Program-made: the position numbers and the translations under genes
Shown here: piece after piece, positions 28,066 through 39,661 of the stretch
Layout of the letters: every line of letters starts with the position of its first letter
Numbering within the stretch: the first letter of the stretch is position 1
Notes under the pieces: generated by a model
What the model saw: the letters and a program-made list of their open reading frames with translations, nothing else
The model's database searches: none
Told to the model about the DNA's origin: nothing
Assembly (NCBI GenBank): GCA_946480825.1
Contig: CAMLLG010000004.1
Location: 37,678-101,677 of the forward strand
Length of the DNA stretch: 64,000 nt
Direction of reading: 5' to 3'
Source of the DNA: an uncultured Lysobacteraceae bacterium
Lineage (GTDB): Bacteria > Pseudomonadota > Gammaproteobacteria > Xanthomonadales > Xanthomonadaceae

Positions 28066-29444
28066 CGCCGATCCTCAAGCAAGCAGGCCTCAAGCACGTC
28101 GGTCCCGACCACAAGGTCCATGACCCGCAGACCCGCCAGACCATCGTCCGTCTGCTCTCCGGCATGTCCGGCGCGAAGGAAATTTCGCAGTATCTGAAGC
28201 GCTTCTCGCAGCTCGACGCCGCGCGTTTCGCGGTGGTCAAGGTCGGTGGCGCGGTGCTGCGCGACGATCTCGATGCGCTGACCTCCTCGCTGGCGTTCCT
28301 GCAGGACGTGGGCCTCACGCCGATCGTGATCCACGGCGCCGGTCCGCAGCTGGACGAGGAATTGTCGGCCGCGGGCATCGTCAAACAGACCGTCGAGGGT
28401 CTGCGCGTGACCACGCCCGAAGCGCTCGCCATCGTGCGCCGCGTGTTCCATGCGCAGAATCTCAAGCTGGTCGAAGCATTGCAGGCGCAGGACGCGCGCG
28501 CCACCTCGATCGTCAGCGGCGTGTTCGAAGCCGAGTATCTGGACCGCGACATCTACGGCCTGGTCGGCGAAGTGCGGCGGGTCGATCTCGCGCCGATCCA
28601 CGCCAGCCTGCAGGCCGGCTCGATTCCGGTCATCGCCAGCCTCGGCGAGACCGTCGGCGGCCAGATCCTCAACGTCAATGCGGACTTCGCCGCCAACGAA
28701 CTGGTGCAGGTGCTGCAGCCGTACAAGATCGTGTTTCTCACCGGCACCGGCGGGTTGCTGGATGGCGATGGCCGGGTGATCGATTCGATCAACCTGTCCA
28801 CCGAGTACGACGCGCTGATGGCGCAGCCGTGGATCAACGGCGGCATGCGCGTGAAGATCGAGCAGATCAAGCGACTGCTGGATCATCTGCCGCTGTCGTC
28901 GTCGGTGTCGATCACGCGTCCGGACGAGCTGGCGAAGGAACTGTTCACCCACAAGGGCTCGGGCACGCTGGTGCGTCGCGGCGAACGCGTGCTGCAGGCC
29001 GCGCGCTGGGACGAACTCGACATCGATCGCCTGCGCGGACTGATCGAATCGGCGTTCGGCCGCACGCTGGTGGCGGACTACTTCGAACGCACCGCGTTGC
29101 ATCGCGCCTGGGTCAGCGAGAACTATCGCGCCGCGGTGATTCTCAGCGAAGAGGGCGGCGTGCCGTATCTCGACAAGTTCGCGGTGCTCGACGACGCCCA
29201 GGGCGAAGGCCTGGGGCGCGCGGTGTGGCAGCAGATGCGCGAAGCCGAGCCGCGGCTGTTCTGGCGTTCGCGCCACGGCAATCCGGTCAATGCGTTCTAC
29301 GACGCCGAGGCAGAGGGTTGCGTGAAGCAGGATCGCTGGCGCGCCTATTGGTACGGTCTCGGCGACATCGGTCGCGACGGGCTGGACACCATCCGCAATT
29401 GTCTCGAACACTGCCGGCAACGCCCGGCGACGCTGGTGGATTGA
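28062..29444 (+). CDS. argB: Bifunctional N-acetylglutamate kinase/synthase (fused ArgB)
   Basis: A 460-residue protein made of an amino-acid kinase domain (about 1-285; [23 protein letters not shown], and a [10 protein letters not shown] active-site segment) and a C-terminal DUF619-type GNAT domain (about 300-440; [15 protein letters not shown] is the acetyl-CoA loop). This fusion makes both acetylglutamate and its phosphate and is characteristic of Xanthomonadaceae; it resembles the mitochondrial enzymes of animals and fungi. The GTG start is in a GTGA overlap with argE'. Related enzymes are feedback-inhibited by arginine. Confidence 0.93.
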   Translation: MTPILKQAGLKHVGPDHKVHDPQTRQTIVRLLSGMSGAKEISQYLKRFSQLDAARFAVVKVGGAVLRDDLDALTSSLAFLQDVGLTPIVIHGAGPQLDEELSAAGIVKQTVEGLRVTTPEALAIVRRVFHAQNLKLVEALQAQDARATSIVSGVFEAEYLDRDIYGLVGEVRRVDLAPIHASLQAGSIPVIASLGETVGGQILNVNADFAANELVQVLQPYKIVFLTGTGGLLDGDGRVIDSINLSTEYDALMAQPWINGGMRVKIEQIKRLLDHLPLSSSVSITRPDELAKELFTHKGSGTLVRRGERVLQAARWDELDIDRLRGLIESAFGRTLVADYFERTALHRAWVSENYRAAVILSEEGGVPYLDKFAVLDDAQGEGLGRAVWQQMREAEPRLFWRSRHGNPVNAFYDAEAEGCVKQDRWRAYWYGLGDIGRDGLDTIRNCLEHCRQRPATLVD

Positions 29445-29446
29445 GC

Positions 29447-30052
29447 ATGGCCGACGCCTGGACCACGCCGACGCTTACCGGCCGCCACGTGCGGCTGGCG
29501 CCGCTGCAGCCGGCGCATGCCGATGCCCTGCGCGCGGCCGCGGCCGACGGCGCGCTGTGGACCTTGCGCTACACCAGCGTGCCCGGGCCGCAGCCGGGCG
29601 AGGCGGAAGCCTACATCGCGACGGCGCTGGCGCAGCGCGATGCCGGCAACGCGCTGCCGTTCGCGGTGTTCGATGCCGACGGCGATCTCGTCGGCAGCAC
29701 GCGCTTCTACGACATCGACCGCGGCGTGCCGCGGGTCAAGCTCGGCTACACCTGGTACGCCCAGCGCGCGCAGCGCACCGGCCTGAACACCGAAGCGAAG
29801 GAACTGCTCATCGGTCATGCCTTCGATCACTGGAACTGCGCATCGGTGACGCTCGAAACCAGCCACGAGAATCTGCGTTCGCAGGCGGCGATCCTGCGCC
29901 TGGGCGCGCGCCGCGACGGCGTGCTGCGCGCGCACATGCGTCATCGCGACGGCAGCCTGCGCGACACCCACGTCTTCTCGATCCTGCGCGACGAATGGCC
30001 GGCGGTCGCCGAGACCCTGCGCCGCAAGCTGGAGGCTCACGAGCATGCATGA
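29447..30052 (+). CDS. GNAT family N-acetyltransferase (RimJ/RimL-like)
   Basis: A 201-residue acetyltransferase of the ribosomal-protein acetyltransferase-like GNAT group. It contains [17 protein letters not shown] at the start, [10 protein letters not shown] and [20 protein letters not shown] (acetyl-CoA region) and [10 protein letters not shown]. The ATG is 2 bases after the argB stop and its end overlaps argC by 8 bases, so it is within the arginine operon. Since argB already carries the acetylglutamate synthase activity, this protein probably does something else. The substrate is unknown. Confidence 0.85.
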   Translation: MADAWTTPTLTGRHVRLAPLQPAHADALRAAAADGALWTLRYTSVPGPQPGEAEAYIATALAQRDAGNALPFAVFDADGDLVGSTRFYDIDRGVPRVKLGYTWYAQRAQRTGLNTEAKELLIGHAFDHWNCASVTLETSHENLRSQAAILRLGARRDGVLRAHMRHRDGSLRDTHVFSILRDEWPAVAETLRRKLEAHEHA

Positions 30053-31001
30053 ATCCGCTCCCATCCGCGTCGGCATCGTCGGCGCGCGCGGCCATGTCGG
30101 CGCGGAGCTCATCCGCCTGATCGCCGCGCATCCGCGTTTCGCGCTGGCCTATGTCGGTTCGCGCGAACTCGACGGCCAGCGCGTCGCCGATCATGTCGAC
30201 TCTTGTCGCGGCGAACTGCGCTATTCGTCGCCGTCGAACGAGACGCTGCCGTCGCTCGGCGCCGATGCGGTGGTGCTGGCCTTGCCGAACGGCAAGGCCG
30301 CGGCCTGCGTCGCCGCGTTCGATGCCGCGAACGTCGAACCGGTCATCGTCGATCTGTCCGCCGACCATCGCTTCGACGATGGCTGGTACTACGGCCTGCC
30401 CGAACTGACCCGCAGCGCGTACGCCGGCCAGCGCCGGATCAGCAATCCCGGCTGCTACGCCACCGCGATGCAGCTCGCCATCTCACCGATGCGCGGCCTG
30501 TTGGCCGGGCCGGTGCAGTGCTTCGGCGTCTCCGGATATTCGGGCGCGGGCACGTCGCCGTCGGACAAGAACGACCCGGACAAACTGCGCGACAACCTGA
30601 TGCCGTACGCGCTCACCGGCCACATCCACGAGCGCGAAGTCACCCGGCAGCTCGGGCATCCGGTCGAATTCATGCCGCATGTCGCGCCGCATTTCCGCGG
30701 GTTGACGATCACCGCCAATCTGCACCTCGCCGACGCGACGACCCGCGACGCACTGCTCGCCCGCTATCGCGAGCCCTACGCCGGTGAGCCGCTGGTGCGC
30801 GTGCTCGACGACGCGCCGTGGGTCAGCCGCATCGCCGGTCGTCATCACGTCGAACTCGGCGGTTTCGCGCTGTCCGAGGACGGCCGCCGGCTGGTGGTGG
30901 TCGCGACCGAAGACAATCTGCTGAAAGGCGCGGCGACGCAGGCGCTGCAGAATCTCAATCTCGCGTTCGGTCTGGAGGAAACCATGGGAATTCCCCTGTG
31001 A
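30045..31001 (+). CDS. argC: N-acetyl-gamma-glutamyl-phosphate reductase
   Basis: A 318-residue NADPH-dependent reductase making acetylglutamate semialdehyde. The N-terminal Rossmann motif is [12 protein letters not shown], the catalytic Cys is in NPGCYATA, and the substrate-binding region includes SGYSGAG and HVAPHFRG. The last residues LEETMGIPL are typical. The start overlaps the preceding GNAT gene by 8 bases, and it is followed by a 166-bp gap with a palindromic repeat before argH. Confidence 0.95.
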   Translation: MHESAPIRVGIVGARGHVGAELIRLIAAHPRFALAYVGSRELDGQRVADHVDSCRGELRYSSPSNETLPSLGADAVVLALPNGKAAACVAAFDAANVEPVIVDLSADHRFDDGWYYGLPELTRSAYAGQRRISNPGCYATAMQLAISPMRGLLAGPVQCFGVSGYSGAGTSPSDKNDPDKLRDNLMPYALTGHIHEREVTRQLGHPVEFMPHVAPHFRGLTITANLHLADATTRDALLARYREPYAGEPLVRVLDDAPWVSRIAGRHHVELGGFALSEDGRRLVVVATEDNLLKGAATQALQNLNLAFGLEETMGIPL

Positions 31002-31035
31002 ACGCGCATTCGACATCGCGCAATCCCCCGGCGCC

Positions 31036-31109
31036 GTCGTCCTCGCGCAAGCGAGGACCCAGTTGTCCGCCGCAGTCATGCACGGGTTCTCGCTTGCGCG
31101 AGGATGACC
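31036..31109. repeat. Intergenic palindromic repeat (CTCGCGCAAGCGAGG type)
   Basis: Arms TCGTCCTCGCGCAAGCGAGGACCC and GGGTTCTCGCTTGCGCGAGGATGAC (31037-31060 and 31084-31108) are inverted, each with its own small palindrome CTCGC...GCGAG. It lies in the argC-argH gap. Confidence 0.65.
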
Positions 31110-31167
31110 GTGATTTTGCTTCGCTGTTTTCGCTGATCCATCGGTACTTTTTTCCGAGGACAACCTC

Positions 31168-32469
31168 ATGAGCGATCTGCTCTGGCAAAAACCCGGCGTG
31201 AAGGTCGACGAACGCATCCAGCGCTTCCTCGCCGGGGAAGACGTGATCCTCGATCGCGAATTCTTCCTGTTCGACATCCGGGCCAGCCTCGCGCATGCCG
31301 AAGGCCTGCTGCGGATCGGCATCCTCGCCGCCGACGAATTCGCCGGGATCAAGATCGAGCTGATCAATCTCGCCGAGGATTTCGGCAACGGCGATTTCGT
31401 GCTCGACGAACGTTTCGAGGATGGCCATTCGGCGATCGAGGCGCGGCTGATCGAGCGCCTGGGCGATGCCGGCCGCAGGATCCACACCGGACGCAGCCGC
31501 AACGACCAGATTCTGGTCGCGACCCGGCTGTGGCTGAAGGATCGGCTCGCGCGCCTGCATGCGCTGTGCGTCGAGTCCGCCGAAGTCGCGCTGGCGCGCG
31601 CCGACGCCGAAGCGTCGGTGCCGCTGCCGGGCTATACCCATCTGCAGCGCGCGGTGGTCTCGTCGTTGGGCATGTGGTGGGCGGCCTGGGCCGAGGGCTT
31701 CATCGACGACGCGCAGCGCGCGCGCGACACGCTCGCGTGGGTCGACGCCAATCCGCTGGGCAGCGCCGCCGGCTACGGCGTGAATCTGCCGCTGGATCGC
31801 GATCACGTCACCCGCGCGCTCGGCTTCGAACGGCTGCAGGTCTCGGCGGCGTATGCGCAGCTGTCGCGCGGCAAGTTCGAGATGGCGGCGATCGAAGCGC
31901 TGGGTTCGGCATTGCTCGATCTGCGCCGGCTCGCCTGGGATCTGAGCCTGTTCACCAGCGCCGAATTCGGCTTCGTCGCGCTCCCGGCGCAGTACACCAC
32001 CGGCAGTTCGATCATGCCGAACAAGCGCAATCCCGACGCGATCGAACTGATGCGCGCGAGCTACGCCAGCGCCGCCGCCGCGCGCACCGAGATCGAACAA
32101 CTGCTCTCGCTGCCGTCCGGCTATCACCGCGATCTGCAGTTCAGCAAGGGCGCGATCTTCCACGCCTTCGGTCGCGGCCTCGGCGCGCTGGAACTGCTGC
32201 CGGATCTGCTGCGCAATCTCGAATGGAAGCCCGACGCGATGCGCGCCGCGCTCGATCCGTCGATGTACGCGACCGATCTCGCGGTCGATCTCGCGCGCCA
32301 GGGCCTGCCGTTCCGCGACGCCTACCGACAGGCCGCCGATCCCGCGCGCTGGGCGGAAGGCGATCCCGATGCGAGTCTCGTGGCGCGTGTCTCGCCCGGC
32401 GCCGCGGCGGATCTGCGCCTCGATGTGCTCGCCGCACGACTGCGTGCCGTACGCTTGCACGAGGCCTGA
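31168..32469 (+). CDS. argH: Argininosuccinate lyase
   Basis: A 433-residue fumarase/aspartase-superfamily enzyme that releases fumarate and arginine. It has the TGRSRNDQ segment, PGYTHLQRA, and the family signature loop [11 protein letters not shown] with the catalytic serine. It is the last arginine step. The downstream proB begins 7 bases after the stop, so proline genes are co-transcribed with the arginine genes. The length is slightly short compared with the E. coli enzyme but all blocks are present. Confidence 0.95.
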   Translation: MSDLLWQKPGVKVDERIQRFLAGEDVILDREFFLFDIRASLAHAEGLLRIGILAADEFAGIKIELINLAEDFGNGDFVLDERFEDGHSAIEARLIERLGDAGRRIHTGRSRNDQILVATRLWLKDRLARLHALCVESAEVALARADAEASVPLPGYTHLQRAVVSSLGMWWAAWAEGFIDDAQRARDTLAWVDANPLGSAAGYGVNLPLDRDHVTRALGFERLQVSAAYAQLSRGKFEMAAIEALGSALLDLRRLAWDLSLFTSAEFGFVALPAQYTTGSSIMPNKRNPDAIELMRASYASAAAARTEIEQLLSLPSGYHRDLQFSKGAIFHAFGRGLGALELLPDLLRNLEWKPDAMRAALDPSMYATDLAVDLARQGLPFRDAYRQAADPARWAEGDPDASLVARVSPGAAADLRLDVLAARLRAVRLHEA

Positions 32470-32476
32470 GACCGCC

Positions 32477-33649
32477 ATGACCGCGCGCATCGCGTTCGCC
32501 GAACAGACGATCCCCGCGTGGAAACGCGGAGTGCTGAAGATCGGCAGCAGCCTGCTCGCGGGTGACGGCGGTCTGTCGCCGCGGCATGCGGTGCATCTCG
32601 CCGCGTTCGTGCACGCCTGCCGTGCGCGGGGGCGCGAAGTGGTGATCGTCTCGTCCGGCGCGGTCGCCGCCGGCCGCGCGATGTTGCATGCCGCGCCGCG
32701 ACCGGGCGCGGCGATCGCCGAGCGTCAGGCGCTGGCCGCGCTCGGCCAGGCGAAGCTGATGGCGTTCTGGCAGGGCCTGTTCGCGCAGCCGGTGGCGCAG
32801 GTGCTGCTGACCCACGACGACGTGCGCAACCGTCGCCGCTATCTCAACGCCCGCGCCACGCTGCGGGAACTGCTGCGCTGCGGCGCGCTGCCGATCGTCA
32901 ACGAGAACGACACGGTGTCGGTCGACGAACTCAAGCTCGGCGACAACGACACGCTTGGCGCGATCGTCGCCGCGTTGATCGATGCCGAGGTGTTGTTCAT
33001 CGCCACCGACATCGACGGCCTGTACGACCGCGATCCGCGCGCGCATGCCGATGCGCGGCCGCTGCAGACGGTGATCGCGCCCGGCGACGACATCCTCGCG
33101 ATGGCCGGCGGCGCCGGCAGCGCGGTCGGCACCGGCGGCATGCGCACCAAGGTGCTGGCCGCGCAGCGCGCGGGCGCCGCCGGTATCGACACCGTGCTGT
33201 TCAACGGCACCCGCGCCGCGGTCGCGCACGCGCTCGGCGAAGACCGGCTCAGCGGCACGCGACTGGTCGCCGGGCGCAGCCGGATCGCCGCGCGCAAACA
33301 CTGGCTGCGCCACGCGCCGATCGAACCCGGCGCGGCGATCGTGATCGATGCCGGCGCCGCCACGGCGCTGACCGGCAAGGGCGCGTCGCTGCTGCCGATC
33401 GGCGTCGCCGATGCGCGCGGCGAATTCCGTCGTGGCGATCTGGTCGAGATCGTCCGCGTCGACGCTGAGGACGCAACGCCGGTCGCGCGCGGCGTCACCC
33501 AATATTCCGCCGCCGACATCCGCCGCATCGCCCGCCGTCGTTCGCAGGACATCGAAGGCGTGCTCGGCTACAACTACGGCGACACCATCGTGCATCGCGA
33601 CGACCTGTCGCTGCACGCCGCGAACGCGCAGGAGCCGCAGGATGTCTGA
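32477..33649 (+). CDS. proB: Glutamate 5-kinase
   Basis: A 390-residue kinase for the first step of proline synthesis. The amino-acid kinase domain has [30 protein letters not shown] and GTGGMRTK; the C-terminal PUA domain (about 285-375) is present, as in the E. coli long form. It follows argH by 7 bases and overlaps proA by 8 bases. Related enzymes are inhibited by proline. Confidence 0.94.
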   Translation: MTARIAFAEQTIPAWKRGVLKIGSSLLAGDGGLSPRHAVHLAAFVHACRARGREVVIVSSGAVAAGRAMLHAAPRPGAAIAERQALAALGQAKLMAFWQGLFAQPVAQVLLTHDDVRNRRRYLNARATLRELLRCGALPIVNENDTVSVDELKLGDNDTLGAIVAALIDAEVLFIATDIDGLYDRDPRAHADARPLQTVIAPGDDILAMAGGAGSAVGTGGMRTKVLAAQRAGAAGIDTVLFNGTRAAVAHALGEDRLSGTRLVAGRSRIAARKHWLRHAPIEPGAAIVIDAGAATALTGKGASLLPIGVADARGEFRRGDLVEIVRVDAEDATPVARGVTQYSAADIRRIARRRSQDIEGVLGYNYGDTIVHRDDLSLHAANAQEPQDV

Positions 33650-34955
33650 CACCACGCAAGATTCCTCCCACGATTCCACGCTCGACGCCTCGGCCATCCA
33701 CGCGCTCGCGCTCGCCTGCCGCGACGCCGCACAGGCCGTGGCCGCACTCTCGACCGACGCCAAGAACGCGTTGCTCCACGCGATGGCCGACGCGCTCGAT
33801 GCCGATGCCGACGCGATCCTGGCCGCGAACGCCGAAGACCTGCGCGCGGCGGACGCGAAGGGCACCGGCGCCGCGATGCTCGACCGGCTGAGGCTCGATC
33901 CTTCGCGGCTCGCCGGCATCGCACATGCGCTGCGCGAGGTCGCGGCGCTGCCCGATCCGGTCGGCAGGGTCACGCGCCGCGAGACGCGGCCGAACGGCAT
34001 CGCGATCGAACGCGTGCGCGTGCCGCTGGGCGTGATCGCGATGATCTACGAAGCGCGGCCGAACGTGACCGCGGACGCCGCGGCGCTGTGCCTGAAGGCC
34101 GGCAACGGCGTGATCCTGCGCGGCGGCTCGGAAGCGATCCGTTCGAACGTGGCGATCGCCAATGCGCTGCAGCGGGCGCTGCAGGCGCACGGCATCCCCG
34201 CTGCGGCACTGACCCTAGTCGAGGATCTGCGCCGCGAGACCATGATCGAACTGCTGCGGCTCAACGACATCATCGACCTCGCGATTCCGCGCGGCGGCGA
34301 AGGCCTGATCCGCTTCGTCGCCGAGCACGCGCGGGTGCCGGTGATCAAGCACTACAAGGGCGTCTGCCATCTCTATGTGGATGCGTCCGCCGATCCCGAT
34401 CTCGCGCTCGATCTGCTGCTCGACGGCAAGGTCGCGCGGCCCAGTGCCTGCAACGCGCTGGAGACGTTGCTGGTGCACACCGACATGGCTGCCGAATTCC
34501 TGCCGCGCGCCGCGGCGATGCTGCGCGAACGCGGCGTGCAACTGCGCGCCGATCCCCGCGCGCTCGCGCACATGCCCGGCGCGGTGCCGGCGACCGACGA
34601 CGACTGGGACGCCGAATTCCTCGATCTGGTGATCGCCGTGGGCGTGGTCGATTCGCTCGATGCGGCCATCGACCACATCCGCCGCCACGGCTCCGATCAC
34701 ACCGAAGTCATCGCCACCCGCGACGAAGCCGCCGCCGCGCGCTTCGTCCACGCCCTGCGCAGCGCGGTGGTCATGGTCAACGCGTCCTCGCGCTTCTCCG
34801 ACGGCGGCGAACTCGGCCTCGGCGCCGAGATCGGCATCTCGACCACACGCCTGCACGCCTACGGACCGATGGGCGCGGAATCGCTGACGATCGAGCGGTT
34901 CGTGGTGCGCGGGGCGGGGCAGACGCGGAATCTGAAGCACGGGCTCGCCTCATAG
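33642..34955 (+). CDS. proA: Gamma-glutamyl phosphate reductase
   Basis: A 437-residue aldehyde-dehydrogenase-fold reductase producing glutamate semialdehyde for proline. Motifs include [30 protein letters not shown], the catalytic Cys in [12 protein letters not shown], and [13 protein letters not shown] at the end. It overlaps proB by 8 bases and closes the arg-pro cluster. No clear terminator follows; the next 150 bases contain a half-copy of the GTAG repeat and then a terminator for the opposing tRNA. Confidence 0.95.
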   Translation: MSDTTQDSSHDSTLDASAIHALALACRDAAQAVAALSTDAKNALLHAMADALDADADAILAANAEDLRAADAKGTGAAMLDRLRLDPSRLAGIAHALREVAALPDPVGRVTRRETRPNGIAIERVRVPLGVIAMIYEARPNVTADAAALCLKAGNGVILRGGSEAIRSNVAIANALQRALQAHGIPAAALTLVEDLRRETMIELLRLNDIIDLAIPRGGEGLIRFVAEHARVPVIKHYKGVCHLYVDASADPDLALDLLLDGKVARPSACNALETLLVHTDMAAEFLPRAAAMLRERGVQLRADPRALAHMPGAVPATDDDWDAEFLDLVIAVGVVDSLDAAIDHIRRHGSDHTEVIATRDEAAAARFVHALRSAVVMVNASSRFSDGGELGLGAEIGISTTRLHAYGPMGAESLTIERFVVRGAGQTRNLKHGLAS

Positions 34956-35023
34956 GGTTCGCCCGAGCACACTGATCGACCGATGTGCGATGCAAGCCTA
35001 TGCGATCACGGTGTGTGTCGAGT

Positions 35024-35045
35024 GGTAGAGCGGCCTTCAGGCCGC
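35024..35045. repeat. Single arm of the GTAG-type repeat
   Basis: GTAGAGCGGCCTTCAGGCCGC is identical to the left arm at 26864, but here there is no right arm. It lies downstream of proA in the 391-bp proA-hisS gap, which otherwise holds the tRNA gene and its terminator. Confidence 0.6.
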
Positions 35046-35063
35046 TTTGCCGAGCACGGAGAC

Positions 35064-35092
35064 AAAAACGCCGGCCTTGCGGCCGGCGTTTT
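35064..35092 (-). terminator. Terminator of tRNA-Pro
   Basis: A stem AAAACGCCGGCC/GGCCGGCGTTTT with loop TTGC and an A-run on the plus strand that gives the U-run on the minus strand, 13 bases past the tRNA 3' end. It could also stop proA transcripts on the plus strand, with four T. Confidence 0.85.
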
Positions 35093-35104
35093 CGATGCAT
35101 CGAT

Positions 35105-35181
<77 letters not shown>

Positions 35182-35346
35182 ACATGCGAGCCGCGTATTC
35201 TAAGGACCCGGCACCCGGTTCGGCAAGCCCGGGCGCCAAATGGCCGCCCCGGCCGGCATCGCCGGGTGCGGGGACCTCCCGGCCCGGTCCGCGGGGCCGG
35301 CCAGCCGCTAAACTTGCGGTCTCAGCTGCATGTCCCGGAGTTCCCC

Positions 35347-36819
35347 TTGATCAAGCCGCGTACCCCGCCTGGCGTCCTCGAACTGCTGCCGCGCGACCAG
35401 ATCGCGTTCCAGCGGATGCTGGACACCATCCGCCGCACCTTCGAGCGCTTCGGTTTCCTGCCGGTGGAGACGCCGGTGATGGAGCTGTCCGAGGTGCTGT
35501 TGACCAAGACCGGCGGCGAGACCGAGCGTCAGGTGTATTTCGTGCAGTCCACCGGTGGGTTGGAGAGCTACAAGAACCAATTGGCTGTCATGTCCGAATC
35601 GGGCAATGGCATCGGCGTCTCTCCAATGGTTATGCCGCCCGTTGCGCTGCCCGAACTTGCCCTGCGCTTCGACCTCACCGTGCCGCTGGCCCGCTACGTG
35701 GCCGAGCATGAGCACGATCTCGCGTTCCCGTTCCGTCGTTACCAGATGCAGCGCGTGTATCGCGGCGAGCGCGCGCAGCGCGGGCGCTTCCGCGAGTTCT
35801 ACCAGTGCGACATCGACGTGATCGGCAAGGACGCGCTGAGCACGCGTCACGATGCCGAGATCCCGGCGGTGATCGCCTCGGTGTTCGAAGCGCTGGCGAT
35901 CGGCGAGTTCACCATCCAGTTCAACCACCGCAAGCTGCTGCGCGGCTTCTTCGAGGGCCAGGGCATCGGCGAGGGCGAGCGCCAGGTCGCGGTGCTGCGC
36001 GAGATCGACAAGCTCGACAAGCGCGGCGAAGACGCGGTGCGCGCGACCCTGGTGGGCGATGGCTTCGGCCTCGCGCCCGAGGTCGCGGACACGCTGCTCG
36101 CGTTCTCGCGCGTGCGCGCCGTCGGACACGCCGCCGCGCAGGCCGCGCTCGATGCGCTGGGCACGGGCACGCCGCTGTTCGAGGACGGCAAGGCCGAGCT
36201 GCGCGAAGTGCTGCGCCAGCTGCGCGCGCTGGGCGTCGCCGACGACCGCTTCGCGCTGAACCTGTCGATCGCCCGCGGTCTCGATTACTACACCGGCATC
36301 GTCTACGAGACCACGCTGAACGCGAATCCCGAAATCGGTTCGATCTGCTCCGGCGGCCGCTACGAGAATCTCGCCAGCCACTACACCAAGTCGAAATTGC
36401 CGGGCGTCGGCATTTCCATCGGCCTGACCCGGTTGTTCTGGCAGTTGCGCGAGGCGGGGCTGGTGCAGACCGCCGACAGCTCGGTCGACGTGCTTGTCTC
36501 GCTGATGGACGACGGCGGGCTCGAATCCGCACTCTCGCTCTCGCAGAAACTGCGCGCCGCCGGCCTGAACGTCGAAACCCAGCTCGAACCGCGCAAGCTC
36601 GCGAAGCAGATGCAGTACGCCGATCGCGCCGGCATCCGCTTCGTGGTGATCCGCGGCGAGGACGAGGCGGCGAAGGGCGTGGTCGCGGTGAAGGATCTGC
36701 GCCGCGGCGAGCAGTTCGAGGTCGCCGAGGGCGATCTCGCGCGGACGCTGCTGGTCGAGCGCGAACAATGGCGTGCGCTGCCGCGCGCCGAAGAGAAGCG
36801 TCCCGAGGCCAAGGCATGA
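35347..36819 (+). CDS. hisS: Histidyl-tRNA synthetase
   Basis: A 490-residue class II synthetase. It has motif 1-like RRTFERFGF, motif 2 with [16 protein letters not shown] and [22 protein letters not shown], the HisA signatures [13 protein letters not shown] and [10 protein letters not shown], and motif 3 [11 protein letters not shown]. The C-terminal anticodon-binding domain follows. The start is TTG at 35347 (giving MIKPRTPPG) with GGAG just upstream. Between YFVQSTGG and LPELALRF there is an insertion at about residues 69-103 whose codons are less GC-rich than the rest. The stop overlaps the next gene (ATGA). Longer than E. coli HisS. Confidence 0.93.
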   Translation: MIKPRTPPGVLELLPRDQIAFQRMLDTIRRTFERFGFLPVETPVMELSEVLLTKTGGETERQVYFVQSTGGLESYKNQLAVMSESGNGIGVSPMVMPPVALPELALRFDLTVPLARYVAEHEHDLAFPFRRYQMQRVYRGERAQRGRFREFYQCDIDVIGKDALSTRHDAEIPAVIASVFEALAIGEFTIQFNHRKLLRGFFEGQGIGEGERQVAVLREIDKLDKRGEDAVRATLVGDGFGLAPEVADTLLAFSRVRAVGHAAAQAALDALGTGTPLFEDGKAELREVLRQLRALGVADDRFALNLSIARGLDYYTGIVYETTLNANPEIGSICSGGRYENLASHYTKSKLPGVGISIGLTRLFWQLREAGLVQTADSSVDVLVSLMDDGGLESALSLSQKLRAAGLNVETQLEPRKLAKQMQYADRAGIRFVVIRGEDEAAKGVVAVKDLRRGEQFEVAEGDLARTLLVEREQWRALPRAEEKRPEAKA

Positions 36820-38708
36820 AGCCCATCCGCCTCGACGGCCGTTCGCTGACCCGCGCCAAGCTGGTCGAAGTCGCCTGCGGCGCGCAGGTGATGCTGGACG
36901 AGGCCGCGCTGCGCAACGTCGCGCACGCCGCCGCTTTCCTCGCCGAGCAGGTGCGCCGCGAAGAACCCATCTACGGCGTCTCCACCGGTTTCGGCAGCAA
37001 CGCCGACAAGCTGCTGGGCGCGCATCCCCTGCGCGATGAGTTGCCGGGCGCATCGCCGTCGGGACGCTCCCTGCACGAGGAACTGCAGCGCAATCTGATC
37101 ATTTCGCACGCGGTCTGCGTCGGCGAGCCGTTCGCCGCCGACGTCGTGCGCGCGATGCTGTGCATCCGCATCAACACGCTGCTGCGCGGGCATTCCGGCG
37201 TGCGCGTGGAAACGCTGCAGGCGTTGACCGCGATGCTCAACGCCGGCGTGGTGCCGGTGGTGCCGCAGCTCGGTTCGGTGGGCGCGTCGGGCGATCTGGC
37301 GCCGCTGTCGCATCTGGCGATCGTGCTGCTCGGCGGCGGCGAAGCGTTCTACGAAGGCGAACGCCTGCGCGGCGACCAAGCGCTGAAGCGCGCCGGCCTC
37401 GCGCCGGTGTCGCTGTCGTACAAGGAAGGCCTCGCGCTGAACAACGGCACCGCGCAGATGCTCGCCACCGGCGTGCTCGCGCTGCATCGGCTGGAGGAAA
37501 TGCTGGACACCGCCGATCTCGCCGCGGCCATGACCCTGGACGCCTTCGCCGGGCGCCTGGGCGCGTTCGCCGAGGACGTGCATGCCCTGCGTCCGCATCC
37601 GGGGCAGGTCGACAGCGCGGCGAACCTGCGCGATCTGCTCAAGGGCTCGACCCTGGCGGACATTCCCTATCACCTCGTGCCGAAATTCCGGCCGTGGCTG
37701 CCGAAGAGCTGGGACACGGCCGAAGCGCAGGCGCTGAGTTTCGACATCGGTTGGGACTGGGTGCCCTCCGACCAGCGCCACGGGCGCGAGAAGTTCTACC
37801 GCCGCTTCAAGCCGTTCCGCGGCGGCAAGAAGCATCAGCCGCAGGACAGTTACTCGCTGCGCTGCATTCCGCAGGTGCACGGCGCGGTGCGCGATGCCGC
37901 GGCGCAGGCGCGGCGCGTGCTCGACATCGAATTGAACGCGGTCACCGACAATCCGCTGGTGTTTCCGGACGCGCGCGCCGAGCACGTCGAGCAACAGGTG
38001 ATCTCCGCCGGTCATTTCCACGGCATGCCGCTGGCGCTGGCGATGAGCTACGTGAAGGCGGCGATCCCGGTGCTGGCGTCGATCAGCGAGCGCCGGCTCA
38101 ACAAGCTCGTCGACCCCGCGACCAGCGACGGCCTGCCGCCGTTCCTGATCGGCAACGAGGACGCCACCGAATCCGGCTTCATGATCGTGCAGTACACCGC
38201 GGCCGCGATCGTCAACGATCTGGCCAGCCGCGCGCATCCGGCCTCCGTCTACTCGATTCCGACCAGCGCCAACGCCGAGGACCACGTGTCGATGGGCGCG
38301 AACGAAGCGCGTCACGTGCTGGCGATGGTCGAGGATCTGGGCAAGGTGCTGGCGCTCGAACTCATGACCGCGGCGCAGGCGCTGGATCTGCGTCGCGACA
38401 TGATCAACGCCGCGCGCGATCTCGCCGATCGCGCCGATGCCGCCGCGCTCGCCGCGAAGGTGCAGGGCGGTCCGCTGCCCGGCACGCCGGGGCACGAGAC
38501 GTTCCTGGCCGAAGTCGAAGCGCTGCGCGCCGAACTGTCCGCGGCCGAGCCCTTCCATCCGGGCGTCGCCGTCGCCGCGGCGCATGCCGCGATCCGCGAG
38601 CATGTGCCGTTCCTGGAGCGCGACCGCGCGCTGGACATCGATCTCGCCGCGATGCTGGCGGTCGTGCGCGAGGGCGGGGTGCTCGCGGCGGTCCGGCAGG
38701 CGCGCTGA
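36816..38708 (+). CDS. hutH: Histidine ammonia-lyase family enzyme with an extra about 60-residue insertion
   Basis: A 630-residue MIO-type aromatic amino acid lyase, against about 510 for normal HutH. The MIO triad is A157-S158-G159 in [14 protein letters not shown]. The selectivity pair S97-H98 (NLIISHA) is the kind seen in histidine rather than tyrosine or phenylalanine lyases. YGVSTGFG and [12 protein letters not shown] are conserved. The extra segment is about 279-340, between [10 protein letters not shown] and QDSYSLRC, and contains Trp- and Lys-rich stretches. There are no other hut genes nearby; it is translationally coupled to hisS and lies before the histidine biosynthesis operon. 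Deamination of histidine to urocanate is likely but not proven. Confidence 0.82.
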   Translation: MKPIRLDGRSLTRAKLVEVACGAQVMLDEAALRNVAHAAAFLAEQVRREEPIYGVSTGFGSNADKLLGAHPLRDELPGASPSGRSLHEELQRNLIISHAVCVGEPFAADVVRAMLCIRINTLLRGHSGVRVETLQALTAMLNAGVVPVVPQLGSVGASGDLAPLSHLAIVLLGGGEAFYEGERLRGDQALKRAGLAPVSLSYKEGLALNNGTAQMLATGVLALHRLEEMLDTADLAAAMTLDAFAGRLGAFAEDVHALRPHPGQVDSAANLRDLLKGSTLADIPYHLVPKFRPWLPKSWDTAEAQALSFDIGWDWVPSDQRHGREKFYRRFKPFRGGKKHQPQDSYSLRCIPQVHGAVRDAAAQARRVLDIELNAVTDNPLVFPDARAEHVEQQVISAGHFHGMPLALAMSYVKAAIPVLASISERRLNKLVDPATSDGLPPFLIGNEDATESGFMIVQYTAAAIVNDLASRAHPASVYSIPTSANAEDHVSMGANEARHVLAMVEDLGKVLALELMTAAQALDLRRDMINAARDLADRADAAALAAKVQGGPLPGTPGHETFLAEVEALRAELSAAEPFHPGVAVAAAHAAIREHVPFLERDRALDIDLAAMLAVVREGGVLAAVRQAR

Positions 38709-38723
38709 GCCGGGCGCCGCGCG

Positions 38724-39629
38724 ATGTCGGGACAGGACGTCATTCCCTCGACGGCCATGCAGGTGTCGTCGAGCCTTGCCAGGCAGAGGCTCGCCGGACA
38801 GGATCTGGCCGATCTCGAACGCGCGGTCGCATTGCTGACCACGCCGTCGCTGACGATCCGCATCGCCGCGCTGGTCGGCACGCCGGTCGAGAAACTGCTC
38901 GCGAAACTGCCGAAGGGCGCGTCGCGGCGCATCCACGGTGCGGTCGAAGCCGCGCTGGAGAAATCCGCGCAGGTCGCGCTGTGGAAGATGGACGACGCCC
39001 CGGAACGCAAGGCCTCGACGCGCATGCACAAGGCGGTCGCCGCCGCCACCGGCGCCGCCGGCGGTTTCTTCGGCTGGACCGGCCTGCTGGTGGAGATTCC
39101 GGCGGCGACGACGGTGATGCTGCGCGCGATCGCCGACATCGCGCGCAGCGAAGGCTTTTCCCTTGCAGATCCGCGCGTGCAGCAGGACTGCATCGCGGTG
39201 TTCTCGCTCGGCGGCAGCGGCGCGGCGGACGATGCCGCAGAGGCCGGTTACTACGCGACGCGGGCGATGATCGAGGCCGCGGCCGAAGGCGCCGGACCGA
39301 CATTGATCGCGCATGCCGCGAAGCGCTCGGTCGCCGCCAGCGAGGCCGGCGCGTTGCTGACGAAAGTGGTCAAGGCAGTCGCCGCGCGCCTCGGTGTGGT
39401 GTTCAGCGAGAAGGCCGCGGCGCAGATGGTGCCGATCGTCGGCGCGGCCGGCGGCGCGACGATCAACGCGTTGTTCACCGATCACTTCCAGAACATGGCC
39501 CGCGGCCATTTCATCGTCCGCCGGCTCGAAGCCCGTTACGGCGTCGCGCCCATCGAGTCCGAATTCCGGCGTCTGGCGGCCGCCAGGCGCGGGGCACCGA
39601 TGCCGGCTTCGCCGAAACCCCCGGCCTGA
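38724..39629 (+). CDS. EcsC family protein
   Basis: A 301-residue protein of the EcsC family. It has a basic-amphipathic N-terminal region, then two alanine/glycine-rich hydrophobic stretches (AAATGAAGGFFGWTGLLVEI and AAAQMVPIVGAAGGATINALF, each within 20 or 21 residues of the centre) separated by a helical region with DPRVQQDCIAVFSLGG. The family takes its name from a Bacillus ABC-transporter-associated protein, but its biochemical role is unknown. It starts 15 bases after hutH on the same strand. It is probably peripheral or membrane-embedded. Confidence 0.8.
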   Translation: MSGQDVIPSTAMQVSSSLARQRLAGQDLADLERAVALLTTPSLTIRIAALVGTPVEKLLAKLPKGASRRIHGAVEAALEKSAQVALWKMDDAPERKASTRMHKAVAAATGAAGGFFGWTGLLVEIPAATTVMLRAIADIARSEGFSLADPRVQQDCIAVFSLGGSGAADDAAEAGYYATRAMIEAAAEGAGPTLIAHAAKRSVAASEAGALLTKVVKAVAARLGVVFSEKAAAQMVPIVGAAGGATINALFTDHFQNMARGHFIVRRLEARYGVAPIESEFRRLAAARRGAPMPASPKPPA

Positions 39630-39661
39630 TCCTCATTCCGGGTTGCCGACCCGAAGCCGGC

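Noticed and set aside
29447..30052. GNAT gene as a separate N-acetylglutamate synthase (argA)
   Set aside because: The synthase domain is fused to ArgB just upstream, and this protein looks RimJ/RimL-like.
36381..39509. 1042-codon minus-strand frame opposite hisS, hutH and the EcsC gene
   Set aside because: His/Arg/Gly-rich composition typical of an antisense frame in high-GC DNA; the plus-strand genes have clear motifs.
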